From: an uncultured Clostridia bacterium
GTDB taxonomy: Bacteria; Bacillota; Clostridia; UBA1381
DNA length: 64,000 bases
Reading direction: 5' to 3'
NCBI GenBank assembly: GCA_934476075.1
Contig: CAKSNH010000004.1
Span: 71,559-135,558 of the forward strand
Below the pieces are notes generated by a model. That model saw nothing but the letters and a program-made list of their open reading frames with translations. It was not told the origin of the DNA and ran no database searches. Shown here one piece after another: positions 9,168 to 18,858 of this stretch. Position numbers and translations under genes: made by a program. Positions within the stretch are counted from its first letter, which is position 1, and every line of letters starts with the position of its first letter.

Positions 9168-12100
9168 TTAATTCACATCTGTTATTGCGTCAGCCATAGG
9201 ACTCTTTGCCTCGTCCCAAAGCATTAGCTTGTAATTATCTGTTTCAGGCAGTCCCGCTGTTATTATCAGCTTGTCGCCGTCATTCTCATTTTCACCGATT
9301 TTTATATTTACCAAATTTCCTTCATTGTCATACTCAGCTGCAAATAAAGCTGCCGATGCAAGCTTATCTGATGTGCCGTCAATCGGTTTTACTGTAAATA
9401 TAACATTATTATCTTTAACTTTCTTCGTTATACTGATTTTATCCGCATATTGACCTATCGGAGTAACTTCATCAACTTTGGTTACTTTGAATGTCAATGT
9501 AAGCTTTGCATTGCCCAACGCTTTATCAGGTTCAAGCGACATAAGCGACGCACCGCTGTCCGTTACGTCAAACACAACGGTATATGTTCCTGCTTTTGTC
9601 GGAGTACCCGATATTCTTGCATAAGAAAGTTTTAAGCCGTCCGGAAGTACGCTGCCGTCTGCAAGTGTGAATGTGAACTCTCTCGATATTTCATCATTCT
9701 CAAACTTAACATAATCCGCAAGCTTAATTTCGTCCATTTCAACATTTTCATCAAGCTCAATTACATCGCTCTTTTCAGTGCCTGTAAAGGTATCACCGAA
9801 TACCGCATTAATCTTTACCCCTCTGTCAGGCATTACAAATGAATTGTTTTCATCTAACTCAACACCGGTGATTATTGCCGACTTGCCTTCTGTTTCAGGT
9901 GTAATTGTTAAAGTAACCGTTTCGCCTGCCTTTGCAAATTTCTTATCTGCAATTACAGTGCCGCCTTCGATATTTTTGTCTATCTCTATCGCATAATAAA
10001 GCTCGCTTTCGCCGTCTGCGAATACTACCTTACCGTTCTTCACATCCCAGTAATTCAATCCGTCGGTAACGCCGTTATTCAGCATAGCTGCAACATAGCC
10101 TGACGAAATATCGCTTTCAGACACTGCCTTCGATAAATCATTTTTTATTACAATATTAGATGATTCGATTTCCGTGTTTACATCTGCTGTCTGCACATAG
10201 AATGAATTTAAAATCATAAAATCATTGATACTGTCATCATAGTAATTATTGCAATAAGCTATTGCATATGAGGCTAACGAACCGCTGACATTTCCACTGT
10301 TTAAGCAATTTTTCACGGTTATAGCTCCATACGTCGTGGCAATACCTGCTGCGGTTTCTTTTGATACAACGCTGCCGTTATTTGCACAGTTGATAATCTC
10401 AGCCTTCATGCCGTACTGAACAACTCCTATAATACCGCCGGCGTTTTTATTTGCATTAATATTCGCATTATTTACACAATTCGTTACCATACAGTGGCTA
10501 CCGACACTGATTATACCGGCACCAATATTTTCTGCATTAAGTTTACCGTTGTTTACACAATCAGTTATTTTTGAGAAATTATATATATAGCCGGCGGAGT
10601 CACCTATAATACCGCCTACATCATATCCGTTCACTTCACCGTTATTCATACAATTACTGATTAGTATCGGTGATTTCTGTAACATATTTTGACCGATAAA
10701 ACCGCCTGTTACACCATTTTCTAATGTATTTGTTACAGTCGCATTATTCACGCAATTTATAATCGCACCGTCACATAAACCCGCAACAGCACCGACATAA
10801 TTTGCATTTGCTTTAATACTGCCATTGATTGTAAGATTTTTCACAACAGCGTCAGTATCAAGTTTTTCAAACAAGCCATAATGTTGGTAATCATTTGATT
10901 CATCATTCATTGCAAGCGTTATTGAATGACCGTTGCCGTCAAATGTACCATTGTATTCTCCGATAGGATTTCCGTCATAGCCCTCAATATTAGCTGTAAG
11001 TTTAATATTAATATTGTTATTACCCAATTCAATAGTCTGTTTTACTTTTTTAAGGTCATCAAGTGTACCGACAAGACAATATCCGTCCTCGTCTTTTTCT
11101 ATACCTTTAACCTCTTTCTTTACCACAAGTGTGCACGTTGCATTCGGCATAGTAAATGTGAATGTATCTTTTTTCCCCTCAACCGGTGATACTTTAATAT
11201 TTAAATTACCGGTTTGACTCTTAAATGTTATATCAGATATTACCAAATCTTCTTCAAAGCTTGATGTATCAACCGTAAATTCAACGGTTTCACCCTGCTT
11301 GTACGGTTTTTCTACACCATTATTTGAAAATATATAATACGGTATGTTTTCATCGTCTGCAAATACTAATTCTGTTTTTGAAACAGACCACTTTAAAGCA
11401 TCTTCCGATATTTTAAATTCTAAATTATCGCTCGCTTGTATTTGTTCTGCTATGGAATTGGCTGCTGCCGCAAATTGTATCTTATTTGAACTGTCGGTTT
11501 CAGATGAAAAATCCTGTACTAATAAATTGTTGTCATTACTGTTACCTGTCATATTATTCCAACTTGAATTTTCATTCTGATTGATTATTTTACCCTCATT
11601 TGAAGCAATTATTACCATTGTACTATTTGAGCATGTTATTGCTCCGGCAAGTTTCAGACCTGTTATATCACCCTTGTTCATACAGTTATATACAATACCT
11701 TCATTAAACATAGTTATACCCGAGGCTTTTATACCGCTTATGTCGGCTTTATTGATACAATTTACGATTTGACCGTTATTTGTCATGGCAATACCCGACG
11801 CCATTGACTCTGTTACACTTGTTTCATCACTGCTGTCACTTTTTATAGAAGATATTGTGCCGTCAACAGTAATATTTTTTATAATACCTTCCGAACCGAT
11901 AGTGTACAACATTGATTGTTTTAATCCGTCAAATGTAATGGTATGACCTGCACCGTCAAATATACCATTATAACTTTGTTTCATTTCATCGGTATATATC
12001 GGATATTCAGCCAATTCCTCTGCTGTAAGATTTATATTCTCGGCTATATATACGTTTAATTCGCTGTTACCGTCTGCGATAGATTTTACAGCTTTAACAA

Positions 12101-15100
12101 AGTCGGATGCGTTTTTTACAACAACGTATGTCTTGCCGTCTATTACTGTTGTTTCACTGATACCTGTATCCAATACAACAGATACCGTTACATCACATTT
12201 CGGCATTGTAAATTCATAACCGTCTTCGTTTGTTGTAAGCTTAATATCATTTCCGTTTACATCTGTAACGGCTACTACTGCATTATCTGCAATACCGCAA
12301 ACGGTTACCTTGGCCCCCGGTAATGCTCCGCGGGCATAGTCCCCGTCAATAAGAGTGTCAACCTTAATGCCACTCTGTTTTATTAAATAAAGCTCCGGAT
12401 TTTTATTATTTGCAAAAGAAGGTTCATTACTATAGTCAACACCCCAAGTTTTAAGTGTTGTACCTTTCACGCGGTTAGGGTTTGCTCTGACATATTCATT
12501 CAACTTAGCCGGAATATACAATCCCTCCGCATCTTTTTCGCTTACCGTAGAATCTTTATCTACCATTTCGGAAATACACTCATCTTTTTCAATATCATAG
12601 TACACATCATAACAGTCATTTTCTCCATAATACATATTATTTTCAAGAGTAAGTCCTGACATTTCTGCATACGAAACTATACCGCCCGAACGGCGTGAAT
12701 TGAATATATCACTATTGGCACAGTTATATATTTCGGTTTTACCGCATGCCTCACCGACAATACCTCCGTAAAAACTTGTCACATTAACACCGCTGTTTTT
12801 TAATACACAGTTTGCGATAACCGTATTACCCGATGTTGAGTAAACAATGCCGCCAAATTCATATATACGACCTGTTGCGGTTACACAGCAGTTTGTAATT
12901 GTTGAATTATAAGCCTCGGTTGCGATACCACCGCATATGCCATAGTTCAATGATATATATACATCACAGTTATCTATACTGGTATTATTTGCAACTTGTA
13001 CAATACCGGCTGATTTTTCGCTATAAACATGGGAATTTATATTAACATTTTTAATAACGGCACCGTCTGTTTCGGCAAACAATATACAGTCTGCCGTAAT
13101 CTCTGCACCGTTTCCGTCAAATGTACCTGTATACGGTGCGTTTTTGCCTATCAATCCAGCATTTGAATAAGCCCAATAACCGCTATAATCACGGTAGTTA
13201 ATACTTTTAGCCACTACCTTTGCATTTGCGTCTGTCTGTCCTGCCTCTACGATTCTTGCAAACGCAACCAAATCATCTGCATCAGAGATGTAATACACAC
13301 CCTCGGAATCTGTTGTTAAATTATAATCACATATTGCCTGTATATTTACCTTACTTTTCGGCATTGTAAATTCATATGTGTTATCACCCGTTTTTGTAAT
13401 TTTGACGCTTTTTCCTTTTGAATCTGTAACCTTTATTTCCTTTACTGAATTTATTAGGTTGCTGTAATCATTAGACAAATCTACTTCTACTACAATCGTC
13501 TTTCCGGCTCTTGAATAATCAGCGGACGTTTGAATAATATCCTCGTCATATATGTGATAAATTTCATATACAGGTGCAGGGCATTTTTCTACGATTTTTG
13601 CCGTTTGAATTTCATTTTCCGTTACAAAGTCCCAGTACATATACTCTCTGCGTTGCGCATTTACATTTAATGCATCCATTGTACTGTCGGAGAAAAGTTC
13701 TTCCGTTGTCTTTGCTATATCCGAACCTATATTGGTTGTCACTTTATTTTCGTCATTGTCATAACCGGCACAAAATACTCCGCTGTTTTTCTCCGAATTA
13801 TAATAAGCAGTATCATAATTATATTTACCGATACCTACAAATGCACCGACCGATTTTTTATCATCAGCAGTATTTTTCTGTACAACAGTACCGTTATTTA
13901 CTGTGTTGCGAAAAGTAACACCACCCTGAGCATATCCGATAAAACCGCCGACAAAGCTACTGCCACTTACCGATACTTCACTGTATACATTATACAAGTC
14001 ACGCTTAGATTTCATTATGCCGACAAGTGCACCGGTATATGAAGATGTATCATCTCCGCCGTCTACACTCCCTTTAATTACAAGGTTTCCTATGTATGCA
14101 TCTGATGTAATTCCAAACAAGCCCGTTGCTACAGTGCTGTTATATTTCGTGCCGCTTGTGATGTCGAGCGTTACAGTGTGACCTTTACCGTTAAAATTAC
14201 CTTTATACGGATTGTCATTTGTACCTATCGGTTCAAAACCTTTTTCCGTTGAGGCTGTTACATCTGCTGCGAGAACGACGTTTTCTACCTCATACCCGTC
14301 ATTTACTGCCTTTGATAAAATCAAAAGTTCCTCATCTGTTGAAACAATATAGTTATCATAAGAATCTTTTTCAAGCATAAACTCAAAATCAGCATCCACC
14401 GTAACATCATTTTCGGGCATAGTAAATATATATTTGCCGTCTGAATTTGCATTAATCTCATTATCATTTACAGTTATTTTGTTAAGTTTCAAATAAGCCG
14501 GGATTTTATCCGCTTTAATCTCTACACTTGTATCTGCCATTGCGTTCGTTGCAACCGTGATATAATTCGGTTGATTATTTGTGATTGTATACGGCAAATC
14601 CGGTTTTTCCTCAGTAAACGCAAACTTACCGTCCGCTACCTTCCAATAAAGCAGCTGCGTATCGTTAGGCTTATTATCCCGTACATACACGTTAAGACTG
14701 TTAAGAACATCTTCCGATACTATTTCTTCGCTTGTTTTGGCAAAATCTCTTGCTGTATAATGTTCTGAATTGTTAGTCAGATGTCCGAAATCACAAATCT
14801 CGCTGTTTATTATTCCGTTGTAATAACAATTTCCAAAAGCATCATTATTTCCGTTTTTTTCGCCAAAAAGACCGCCGATATAATTATCGTCAGATTTTTT
14901 TGTTACCAAGCCGTTATTTATGCAGTTATATATCTTGCTACGTATGCCTGCATCTCCCGCAATACCTCCGCAATTACTTCCTTTAACCGCTCCGGTATTT
15001 AAGCAGTTTATCACTTTCATAGTACTGATACTACCGACAATACCTCCGACATTCATATTACCGACTATCGCACCGCTGTTTGAACAGTTTATTATGTATT

Positions 15101-15647
15101 TGCTGTTGTCGGAAAGTCCTACAATGCCGCCAACATGATAATAACCCGTTACCGAGGCTTCGTTATGGCAGTTCACAACGCTACCGTACGTATTTGCAAC
15201 AATACCGCCTGCAAAGTAACCTGTCATCGATACTGAGCCGGTTGTCCTTATATTGCACAGTTTAGAATTTTCTCCTCCATGTCCGAACAAACCCACAAGT
15301 CCTTCACCTGTAAGATTAAGGTTTACTGTATGGTTTCCGCCGTCAAACGTTCCCTCAAACTGATTTGCATCATTACCTATCGGAACATATCCGTCCTCTG
15401 TTGAAAGCTCAATAGTTTCTGTCACAGTGTCGGGAATTTTAAAGTATGTACCGCTGTAATCATTTCCCTCGTTTACCTCTGTTGCAAGTTGTTTAAAATC
15501 GTTTGCACTTGTGATAAGATACGGCTCGTTTTCTGTTCCGCTTCCGCCACCATACAAACCGTCAGCATAAGCCATAGGCATCGGCACGAATACTGTCAGC
15601 ATACAAAGCGTGATAAACAAACTTATAATCTTTTTTGTTTTTTGCAT
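9168..15647 (-). CDS. Giant secreted GLUG-repeat surface protein
   Basis: A 2,159-residue protein starting after AAAGGAG, with a signal peptide (about 1-28, ending AYADG). It is built from about five large modules. Each contains GLUG-type beta repeats (GGIVG / NCxNxG patterns such as VINCLNTGAVKGSNCGGIAG) preceded by a Y/NGTFDGxGHTI motif, and modules are joined by a beta segment carrying FTMPxxxVTV-like signatures. A He_PIG-like Ig domain (about 1985-2070) precedes a C-terminal segment ending KLMLWDEAKSPMADAITDVN. No LPXTG or SLH anchor is seen, so attachment is unclear. GLUG repeats are known from bacterial adhesin-like and IgA-peptidase-related proteins; a surface role is inferred. The gene has its own promoter and terminator and is bracketed by the 26-bp inverted repeat next to the recombinases. 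Confidence 0.9.
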   Translation of the reverse strand: MQKTKKIISLFITLCMLTVFVPMPMAYADGLYGGGSGTENEPYLITSANDFKQLATEVNEGNDYSGTYFKIPDTVTETIELSTEDGYVPIGNDANQFEGTFDGGNHTVNLNLTGEGLVGLFGHGGENSKLCNIRTTGSVSMTGYFAGGIVANTYGSVVNCHNEASVTGYYHVGGIVGLSDNSKYIINCSNSGAIVGNMNVGGIVGSISTMKVINCLNTGAVKGSNCGGIAGDAGIRSKIYNCINNGLVTKKSDDNYIGGLFGEKNGNNDAFGNCYYNGIINSEICDFGHLTNNSEHYTARDFAKTSEEIVSEDVLNSLNVYVRDNKPNDTQLLYWKVADGKFAFTEEKPDLPYTITNNQPNYITVATNAMADTSVEIKADKIPAYLKLNKITVNDNEINANSDGKYIFTMPENDVTVDADFEFMLEKDSYDNYIVSTDEELLILSKAVNDGYEVENVVLAADVTASTEKGFEPIGTNDNPYKGNFNGKGHTVTLDITSGTKYNSTVATGLFGITSDAYIGNLVIKGSVDGGDDTSSYTGALVGIMKSKRDLYNVYSEVSVSGSSFVGGFIGYAQGGVTFRNTVNNGTVVQKNTADDKKSVGAFVGIGKYNYDTAYYNSEKNSGVFCAGYDNDENKVTTNIGSDIAKTTEELFSDSTMDALNVNAQRREYMYWDFVTENEIQTAKIVEKCPAPVYEIYHIYDEDIIQTSADYSRAGKTIVVEVDLSNDYSNLINSVKEIKVTDSKGKSVKITKTGDNTYEFTMPKSKVNIQAICDYNLTTDSEGVYYISDADDLVAFARIVEAGQTDANAKVVAKSINYRDYSGYWAYSNAGLIGKNAPYTGTFDGNGAEITADCILFAETDGAVIKNVNINSHVYSEKSAGIVQVANNTSIDNCDVYISLNYGICGGIATEAYNSTITNCCVTATGRIYEFGGIVYSTSGNTVIANCVLKNSGVNVTSFYGGIVGEACGKTEIYNCANSDIFNSRRSGGIVSYAEMSGLTLENNMYYGENDCYDVYYDIEKDECISEMVDKDSTVSEKDAEGLYIPAKLNEYVRANPNRVKGTTLKTWGVDYSNEPSFANNKNPELYLIKQSGIKVDTLIDGDYARGALPGAKVTVCGIADNAVVAVTDVNGNDIKLTTNEDGYEFTMPKCDVTVSVVLDTGISETTVIDGKTYVVVKNASDFVKAVKSIADGNSELNVYIAENINLTAEELAEYPIYTDEMKQSYNGIFDGAGHTITFDGLKQSMLYTIGSEGIIKNITVDGTISSIKSDSSDETSVTESMASGIAMTNNGQIVNCINKADISGIKASGITMFNEGIVYNCMNKGDITGLKLAGAITCSNSTMVIIASNEGKIINQNENSSWNNMTGNSNDNNLLVQDFSSETDSSNKIQFAAAANSIAEQIQASDNLEFKISEDALKWSVSKTELVFADDENIPYYIFSNNGVEKPYKQGETVEFTVDTSSFEEDLVISDITFKSQTGNLNIKVSPVEGKKDTFTFTMPNATCTLVVKKEVKGIEKDEDGYCLVGTLDDLKKVKQTIELGNNNINIKLTANIEGYDGNPIGEYNGTFDGNGHSITLAMNDESNDYQHYGLFEKLDTDAVVKNLTINGSIKANANYVGAVAGLCDGAIINCVNNATVTNTLENGVTGGFIGQNMLQKSPILISNCMNNGEVNGYDVGGIIGDSAGYIYNFSKITDCVNNGKLNAENIGAGIISVGSHCMVTNCVNNANINANKNAGGIIGVVQYGMKAEIINCANNGSVVSKETAAGIATTYGAITVKNCLNSGNVSGSLASYAIAYCNNYYDDSINDFMILNSFYVQTADVNTEIESSNIVIKNDLSKAVSESDISSGYVAAMLNNGVTDGLNYWDVKNGKVVFADGESELYYAIEIDKNIEGGTVIADKKFAKAGETVTLTITPETEGKSAIITGVELDENNSFVMPDRGVKINAVFGDTFTGTEKSDVIELDENVEMDEIKLADYVKFENDEISREFTFTLADGSVLPDGLKLSYARISGTPTKAGTYTVVFDVTDSGASLMSLEPDKALGNAKLTLTFKVTKVDEVTPIGQYADKISITKKVKDNNVIFTVKPIDGTSDKLASAALFAAEYDNEGNLVNIKIGENENDGDKLIITAGLPETDNYKLMLWDEAKSPMADAITDVN

Positions 15648-15757
15648 TTATTTTTTCTCCTTTTATATCATATATATGTAAAATGCCAAAGCATGATTTT
15701 TTAAACTCTCTGCACATTATCGGCAATATTGAAATCAGTTTATTTTATCTTTACCAT

Positions 15758-15787
15758 ATTATATCATTTTATCCGACTAACAGTCAA
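15758..15787 (-). promoter_or_regulatory. Sigma-A promoter of the GLUG gene
   Basis: Minus strand: TTGACT (15782-15787), 18-nt spacer, TATAAT (15758-15763). The leader to the ATG at 15647 is about 100 nt. The promoter lies inside the inverted-repeat pair, 28 bp from its right copy, so it would move together with the gene. Confidence 0.75.
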
Positions 15788-15815
15788 TAATAATATAATA
15801 TTTAAAGCTAAATTA

Positions 15816-15841
15816 TTTGTAGGATTACAATAGATGTGTTA
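15816..15841 (+). repeat. Right copy of the 26-bp inverted repeat flanking the GLUG gene
   Basis: It matches the reverse complement of 9077-9102 at 25 of 26 bases. It is placed between the promoter of the GLUG gene and the 3' end of the serine recombinase operon (stop at 15883, 41 bp away). The core includes a small dyad, TGTA-4 nt-TACA. Site-specific recombination sites beside their recombinase gene are common; use of this site is inferred. Confidence 0.85.
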
Positions 15842-15882
15842 CATTCCGAGACGTTTTGTCTATGCCGATTTTTTTGATAAAC

Positions 15883-17457
15883 CTATATTGTAATACCGTT
15901 TTTGAAAGTGACTCGTATATCATCTTTCCCATACACCGTCACACATTCCACCATACTCAGCCACAGCACTTCGTCAAATTCGGTTACTGCCTTGTCTTGC
16001 TTTTTCAAATTTTTCATAAACATCTCAATCTCGGCTTTTCTTGCATTTTTATCTGATATATCGGCGGTAATCTCATCAAAGCGTTTCTTTATTCCGTCAT
16101 ATTTTTCAATCAATTCGTTGTACTGTCTTTCATACTCATCTTGATTTTGTGCCACTCGTGCATTTTGGTCAATGCAATCTTGTATTTTTTTTACTATATT
16201 TTCAAGTTCTCTTTCAAACTTTTCTTTTTGCCCTTCCAACTCACTTGTGTCAAACAATTCATTTTCTATCAAATTAAAATCCGCTAAAATCTGTTCCTTA
16301 TTTTCAATCAGCTCATTTACTGCCGATATAAAAATCTCTTTTATCTGATTTTCATCAAGATGCGGTGTGGTGCATTTCTTTTCGTTATCAAATTTGTGAT
16401 TGCACCGCCATATCACTCGGCGGTATTTATCATTGGAATGCCATACCTTTGAGCCGTAATAACTGCCGCACTCACCACATTTTATCTTGCTTGAAAATAT
16501 ATTGATACAACTTTGTCTGCCCTTTTTATTTTTTGTTTTCTGCATAATCTTTTGCACCGCATCAAATACATCAGGTTCAATAATTGCATCATGGCTGTTT
16601 TTCACATAATACTGGGGTATTTCGCCTTTATTTATTTTCTTTTTCTTAGTTAGGAAGTCTGCTGTGTACGTTTTCTGCAAAAGTGCATCACCCTTGTATT
16701 TTTCGTTGGTAAGTATGCTCTTTATTGTGCTTGCATACCATGTTGTTTTGCCCGCCGGAGTCAGTATTTTTTCCTCGGTAAATTTTCGTGCAATCGCATA
16801 TGCACTCTGCCCCTGCAAAAACATACCGTAAATTCTGCGTACAACTTTCGCCTGTTCCTCATTTATTTTCAGCATACCGTCCTCGCCCTTGTCATACCCC
16901 AAAAAACACGCATACGGCACCGACACTTTTCCCTCGCTCAACCGTCTGCGTTGTCCCCATGTACAGTTTTCCGAAATCGACCTTGCTTCTTCCTGTGCGA
17001 TGCTTGACATTATTGTTAAAAGCAATTCACCTTTGCCGTCAAACGTCCAAATATTCTCCTTTTCAAAATAGCACTCTGTTCCGTTCTCCTTTAATTTTCG
17101 TATTGTTGTAAGGCTGTCAACTGTATTTCTTGCAAATCGTGATACCGACTTTGTGATAATTAAATCAATTTTGCCCGCAAGTGCATCATCAATCATTCTC
17201 TTAAATCCCTCTCGGTGCTTTATGCTCGTACCTGTAATACCCTCGTCTGCATACATTCCAACAAATTCCCAATCATCGTGATTTTTTATGTAGTCGGTAT
17301 AATATTTAACCTGTGCATCATAGCTTGTGAGCTGTTCTTCCATATCCGTTGAAACCCTTGCGTATCCGGCAACCTTTCGTTTTGTTCTTTGTATTATCGG
17401 CGATGATGTAAACCGATTAACTTTTGCCGGTATAGTATGCACTGTACGCTCTGCCAT
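15883..17457 (-). CDS. Large serine recombinase with coiled coil
   Basis: A 524-residue site-specific recombinase of the resolvase/invertase superfamily. The N-terminal catalytic domain has YARVS with nucleophile Ser36, then DEGITGTS and the KSVSRFARNTVD signature. A recombinase DNA-binding domain follows, then a zinc ribbon (CGECG near 340, later Cys pair) and a long charged coiled coil (about 400-490), the part that in large serine integrases controls which site pairs are joined. The start ATG directly follows the stop of the upstream recombinase (TAA-ATG, no gap) with GGAGGG upstream, so the two are translationally coupled. No terminator is visible before the flanking repeat. It likely recombines DNA nearby or mobilises an element no longer intact; the target is not known. 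Confidence 0.95.
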   Translation of the reverse strand: MAERTVHTIPAKVNRFTSSPIIQRTKRKVAGYARVSTDMEEQLTSYDAQVKYYTDYIKNHDDWEFVGMYADEGITGTSIKHREGFKRMIDDALAGKIDLIITKSVSRFARNTVDSLTTIRKLKENGTECYFEKENIWTFDGKGELLLTIMSSIAQEEARSISENCTWGQRRRLSEGKVSVPYACFLGYDKGEDGMLKINEEQAKVVRRIYGMFLQGQSAYAIARKFTEEKILTPAGKTTWYASTIKSILTNEKYKGDALLQKTYTADFLTKKKKINKGEIPQYYVKNSHDAIIEPDVFDAVQKIMQKTKNKKGRQSCINIFSSKIKCGECGSYYGSKVWHSNDKYRRVIWRCNHKFDNEKKCTTPHLDENQIKEIFISAVNELIENKEQILADFNLIENELFDTSELEGQKEKFERELENIVKKIQDCIDQNARVAQNQDEYERQYNELIEKYDGIKKRFDEITADISDKNARKAEIEMFMKNLKKQDKAVTEFDEVLWLSMVECVTVYGKDDIRVTFKNGITI

Positions 17458-18669
17458 TTATATGTCCCTCCACTTTTTTGCGACTATATTTCCATTATAA
17501 AATTCAAATCGAATTGCGTCCTTGCCGTTCATCACTACATTTTTAATTTGTGCATCGAAAATTTCATCATCAAACTTATCCCGCCCAAGCACCTCTGCTG
17601 ACACTTCTTTTAATCGTTCTTCTTTTATATTAGCTCCATTGCAAGCATCACAACCGTTATTCTTTTTCGTTTTACACACCCATAATTTATAAGACGGATT
17701 TCCGCAAGTATTTCGTATATACCTGTTTCCGCAAATTCCGCATTTCAGTTTCTGTGAAAATACCGATTTTCGATTATTACTTCGTTTTACAAACTCATTT
17801 TGTACTTTATTAAATATATTTTTATCTATGATTGGCTCATGATTATTTTCCACAAAATACTGCGGCAACTCTCCGTTATTTTGTTTTCGTATTTTGTTGA
17901 TATGGTCATTTACAAATGATTTCTGCAATAACATATCCCCCGTATATATAACATTTTTCAGTATATATCTAACATTAAAATCACACCATTTACAATTATT
18001 AATTGTAGATATATTTTCATTATTCAATCTTTCTGCAATTTTTCTCGGTGTATCTCCATTTAGATATTCATTATAAATCCGTTTTATTGTTGCAGCCTCA
18101 TGGGGAATAATTTCAAGTTTTGTGTCCCTCCACCGATAACCATATACGTTAAATCTGCCGTTTGGTATACCCTGTTTAAATCGTTTTTGTGTCCCCCATT
18201 TTACATTATCAGAAATACTTCTGCTTTCCTCCTGTGCAAACGATGCAAGTATCGACAACATTAATTCACCGTCATTACTCATTGAATTTATGTTTTCTTT
18301 TTCAAATCGCACTTCTGTTCCAAGTTCTTTCAAGTGCCTCACCACATCTAGCAAATCAATCGTATTTCGTGCAAATCGTGAAATTGATTTTACTAAAATT
18401 ATATCAATTTTTCCATTCTCACAATCTTTTATCATTCTCTTAAATTCACTGCGTTTTTCTTTTTGTGTCCCCGTTATACCCACATCCGTATACACTCCGA
18501 CATATTCCCATTCGGGATTATTCTGAATAAACTCCGAATAATAGCTCACCTGTGCTGACAGAGAATGCATAAGCCTTTCTGATTCCATCGACACTCTCGC
18601 ATAAGCCGCAACACGCTTTTTATGCTGTTCTTGTATCGTTCTTGAAGTTAGTTTTATTATCTCCCGCAT
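17458..18669 (-). CDS. Large serine recombinase lacking the long coiled coil
   Basis: A 403-residue serine recombinase from the ATG at 18669, chosen over the upstream in-frame ATG at 18705 because AAAGGGGGA lies about 8 nt before it. The catalytic domain has AAYARVS with Ser27, DVGITGT, and VKSISRFARNTIDLL. A recombinase domain and a zinc ribbon (CGICG, later CNGAN) follow, but the protein then ends with only a short tail. The long coiled coil of its partner is missing, which makes it shorter than typical integrases of this class. Paired serine recombinases are known from staphylococcal cassettes (ccrA/ccrB) and clostridial transposable elements, where partners act together. No transposon cargo surrounds this pair. 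Confidence 0.93.
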   Translation of the reverse strand: MREIIKLTSRTIQEQHKKRVAAYARVSMESERLMHSLSAQVSYYSEFIQNNPEWEYVGVYTDVGITGTQKEKRSEFKRMIKDCENGKIDIILVKSISRFARNTIDLLDVVRHLKELGTEVRFEKENINSMSNDGELMLSILASFAQEESRSISDNVKWGTQKRFKQGIPNGRFNVYGYRWRDTKLEIIPHEAATIKRIYNEYLNGDTPRKIAERLNNENISTINNCKWCDFNVRYILKNVIYTGDMLLQKSFVNDHINKIRKQNNGELPQYFVENNHEPIIDKNIFNKVQNEFVKRSNNRKSVFSQKLKCGICGNRYIRNTCGNPSYKLWVCKTKKNNGCDACNGANIKEERLKEVSAEVLGRDKFDDEIFDAQIKNVVMNGKDAIRFEFYNGNIVAKKWRDI

Positions 18670-18781
18670 TTTTGTGTCCCCCTTTACCATGCTGCCATAT
18701 ACCACTATAAGTACATATTTGTTCTGAAATTATTTTTAAATATATAATATTATATTCCCTTTCTTCCGTCTTTTTTCTATC

Positions 18782-18840
18782 AAAAAAACCGACCTACAAT
18801 TTGTTAGATTTTAGTTCTAACAAATTGTAGGTCGGTTCAC
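18782..18840 (-). terminator. Very long perfect hairpin terminator
   Basis: The arms 18787-18808 and 18816-18837 are perfect 22-bp complements separated by a 7-nt loop. On the minus strand the stem is followed by seven T residues, so it terminates the transglutaminase-like gene that stops at 18859. It also isolates the recombinase operon from upstream transcription. Confidence 0.9.
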
Positions 18841-18858
18841 TTTCCGTCCTTTTTTATA

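Noticed and set aside
15648..15757. Possible riboswitch in the leader of the GLUG gene
   Set aside because: No conserved core of c-di-GMP-I, c-di-GMP-II or another known class was found, and only short weak stems are visible.
15842..15882. Terminator between the recombinases and the inverted repeat
   Set aside because: Only a 4-bp AGAC/GTCT stem exists and no T-tract follows it on the minus strand.
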